Under the pieces are notes generated by a model that was not told where the DNA came from, ran no database searches, and saw only the letters and a program-made list of their open reading frames with translations. A DNA stretch of 64,000 nt from positions 1 through 64,000 of the forward strand of contig CANXME010002545.1 in assembly GCA_948144175.1 (NCBI GenBank), read 5' to 3'. Shown in pieces: positions 63,734-64,000 of this stretch; the stretch's first letter is position 1, and each line of letters starts with the position of its first letter. The translations under genes and the position numbers were made by a program. This DNA comes from Closterium sp. NIES-65 (Eukaryota; Streptophyta; Zygnematophyceae; Desmidiales; Closteriaceae).

Positions 63734-64000
63734 GGTCCATGATCCGAGTAACATTGCTTCACATTTTATACCGGTACGGATTTCGCATCTTCCCGGGCTC
63801 ACAAACGCCCTTATATGGGGACGGTTCTTCATGCGGCGGGCCCGTTTGAAGGCAAAAAGAGCTGGAATCTCGTCCCAAGGTATCTAGGATTGTGGCAAAC
63901 ACGATCGTGCTGGGCGGTCCATGATCCGAGTAACATTGCTTCACATTTTATACCGGTACGGATTTCGCAGCTTCCCGGGCTCACAAACGCCCTTATATGG

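Larger units (their letters stand above)
6661..64000 (+). repeat. 182-bp tandem satellite array, 315 monomers plus a partial one, continuing past the right edge
   Basis: Head-to-tail monomers all lie in one orientation. In the register starting TCACATTTTATACCGG, monomers begin at 6661, 6841 and then every 182 bp to 38691, again from 38823 to 61937, and irregularly thereafter (62120, 62302, 62484, 62666, 62849, then every 182 bp to 63941). Monomer GC is about 53% (96 of 182). Apart from a G/T site at position 30, the internal monomers look identical; exceptions are listed separately. Monomer length is in the nucleosome range typical of centromeric and heterochromatic satellites. Repeated open frames (84 codons plus, 61 codons minus) restart in every monomer because 182 is not a multiple of three. 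They are by-products of the repeat, not genes. Confidence 0.99.

Noticed and set aside
6897-63944. Hundreds of near-identical open frames of 84 codons (plus) and 61 codons (minus)
   Set aside because: They restart once per 182-bp monomer and end at the same TAG or equivalent. The period is not a multiple of three, so no frame runs through the array. They are repeat by-products with no recognisable domain.
6661-64000. CRISPR array
   Set aside because: The repeats are direct and contiguous with no unique spacers, and the setting is eukaryotic.
6661-64000. Clear higher-order repeat structure
   Set aside because: No fixed multimer period is visible. Monomers differ only at one site, and the G/T order is irregular; partial pattern matches are near chance level.

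Overview
This window is repeat-dominated eukaryotic DNA, most likely from a plant or streptophyte relative. The left 3.4 kb holds a Ty1/copia-type LTR retrotransposon whose primer-binding site matches the 3' end of initiator tRNA-Met, the usual plant arrangement. The right 57 kb is one satellite array. I found no convincing intact host protein gene, rRNA, tRNA or CRISPR by eye. Species cannot be named from this sequence.

Layout. Positions 1-3426 hold the 5' part of a minus-strand copia element that runs off the left edge: 5' LTR (3150-3426), primer-binding site (3136-3149), a leader with two short tandem-repeat blocks, gag, a protease-like stretch and integrase. It is broken at several places. 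Positions 3427-4777 are gene-poor and low in complexity, with a 21-base A run and a strongly pyrimidine-biased tract of about 340 bp. Positions 4778-5143 are a 16-bp minisatellite. Positions 5144-5840 hold nothing I recognise. Positions 5843-6660 look like a broken plus-strand gag relic of another copia-like element.

From 6661 to the right edge lies a head-to-tail satellite with a 182-bp monomer of about 53% GC: 315 monomers plus a 60-bp partial 316th. The array starts abruptly against the gag relic. Only the first monomer is diverged (four differences). The others are essentially identical except at monomer position 30 (first seen at 6870), which is G in 124 monomers and T in 192. The only other changes seen are one 50-bp deletion (monomer 177), two 1-bp insertions (monomers 305 and 309) and one C-to-G change (63733). 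The three point-scale changes all fall in the last 2 kb. Each monomer carries a perfect CArG box (CCTTATATGG) and a 10-bp perfect palindrome (CACGATCGTG).

The best candidate for something new is this array: a nucleosome-length satellite homogenised almost to identity with a single two-state site written along 57 kb. The G state creates a symmetric CHG site and an AluI site; the T state removes both. Whether the array is centromeric, heterochromatic or otherwise functional cannot be decided from sequence alone.
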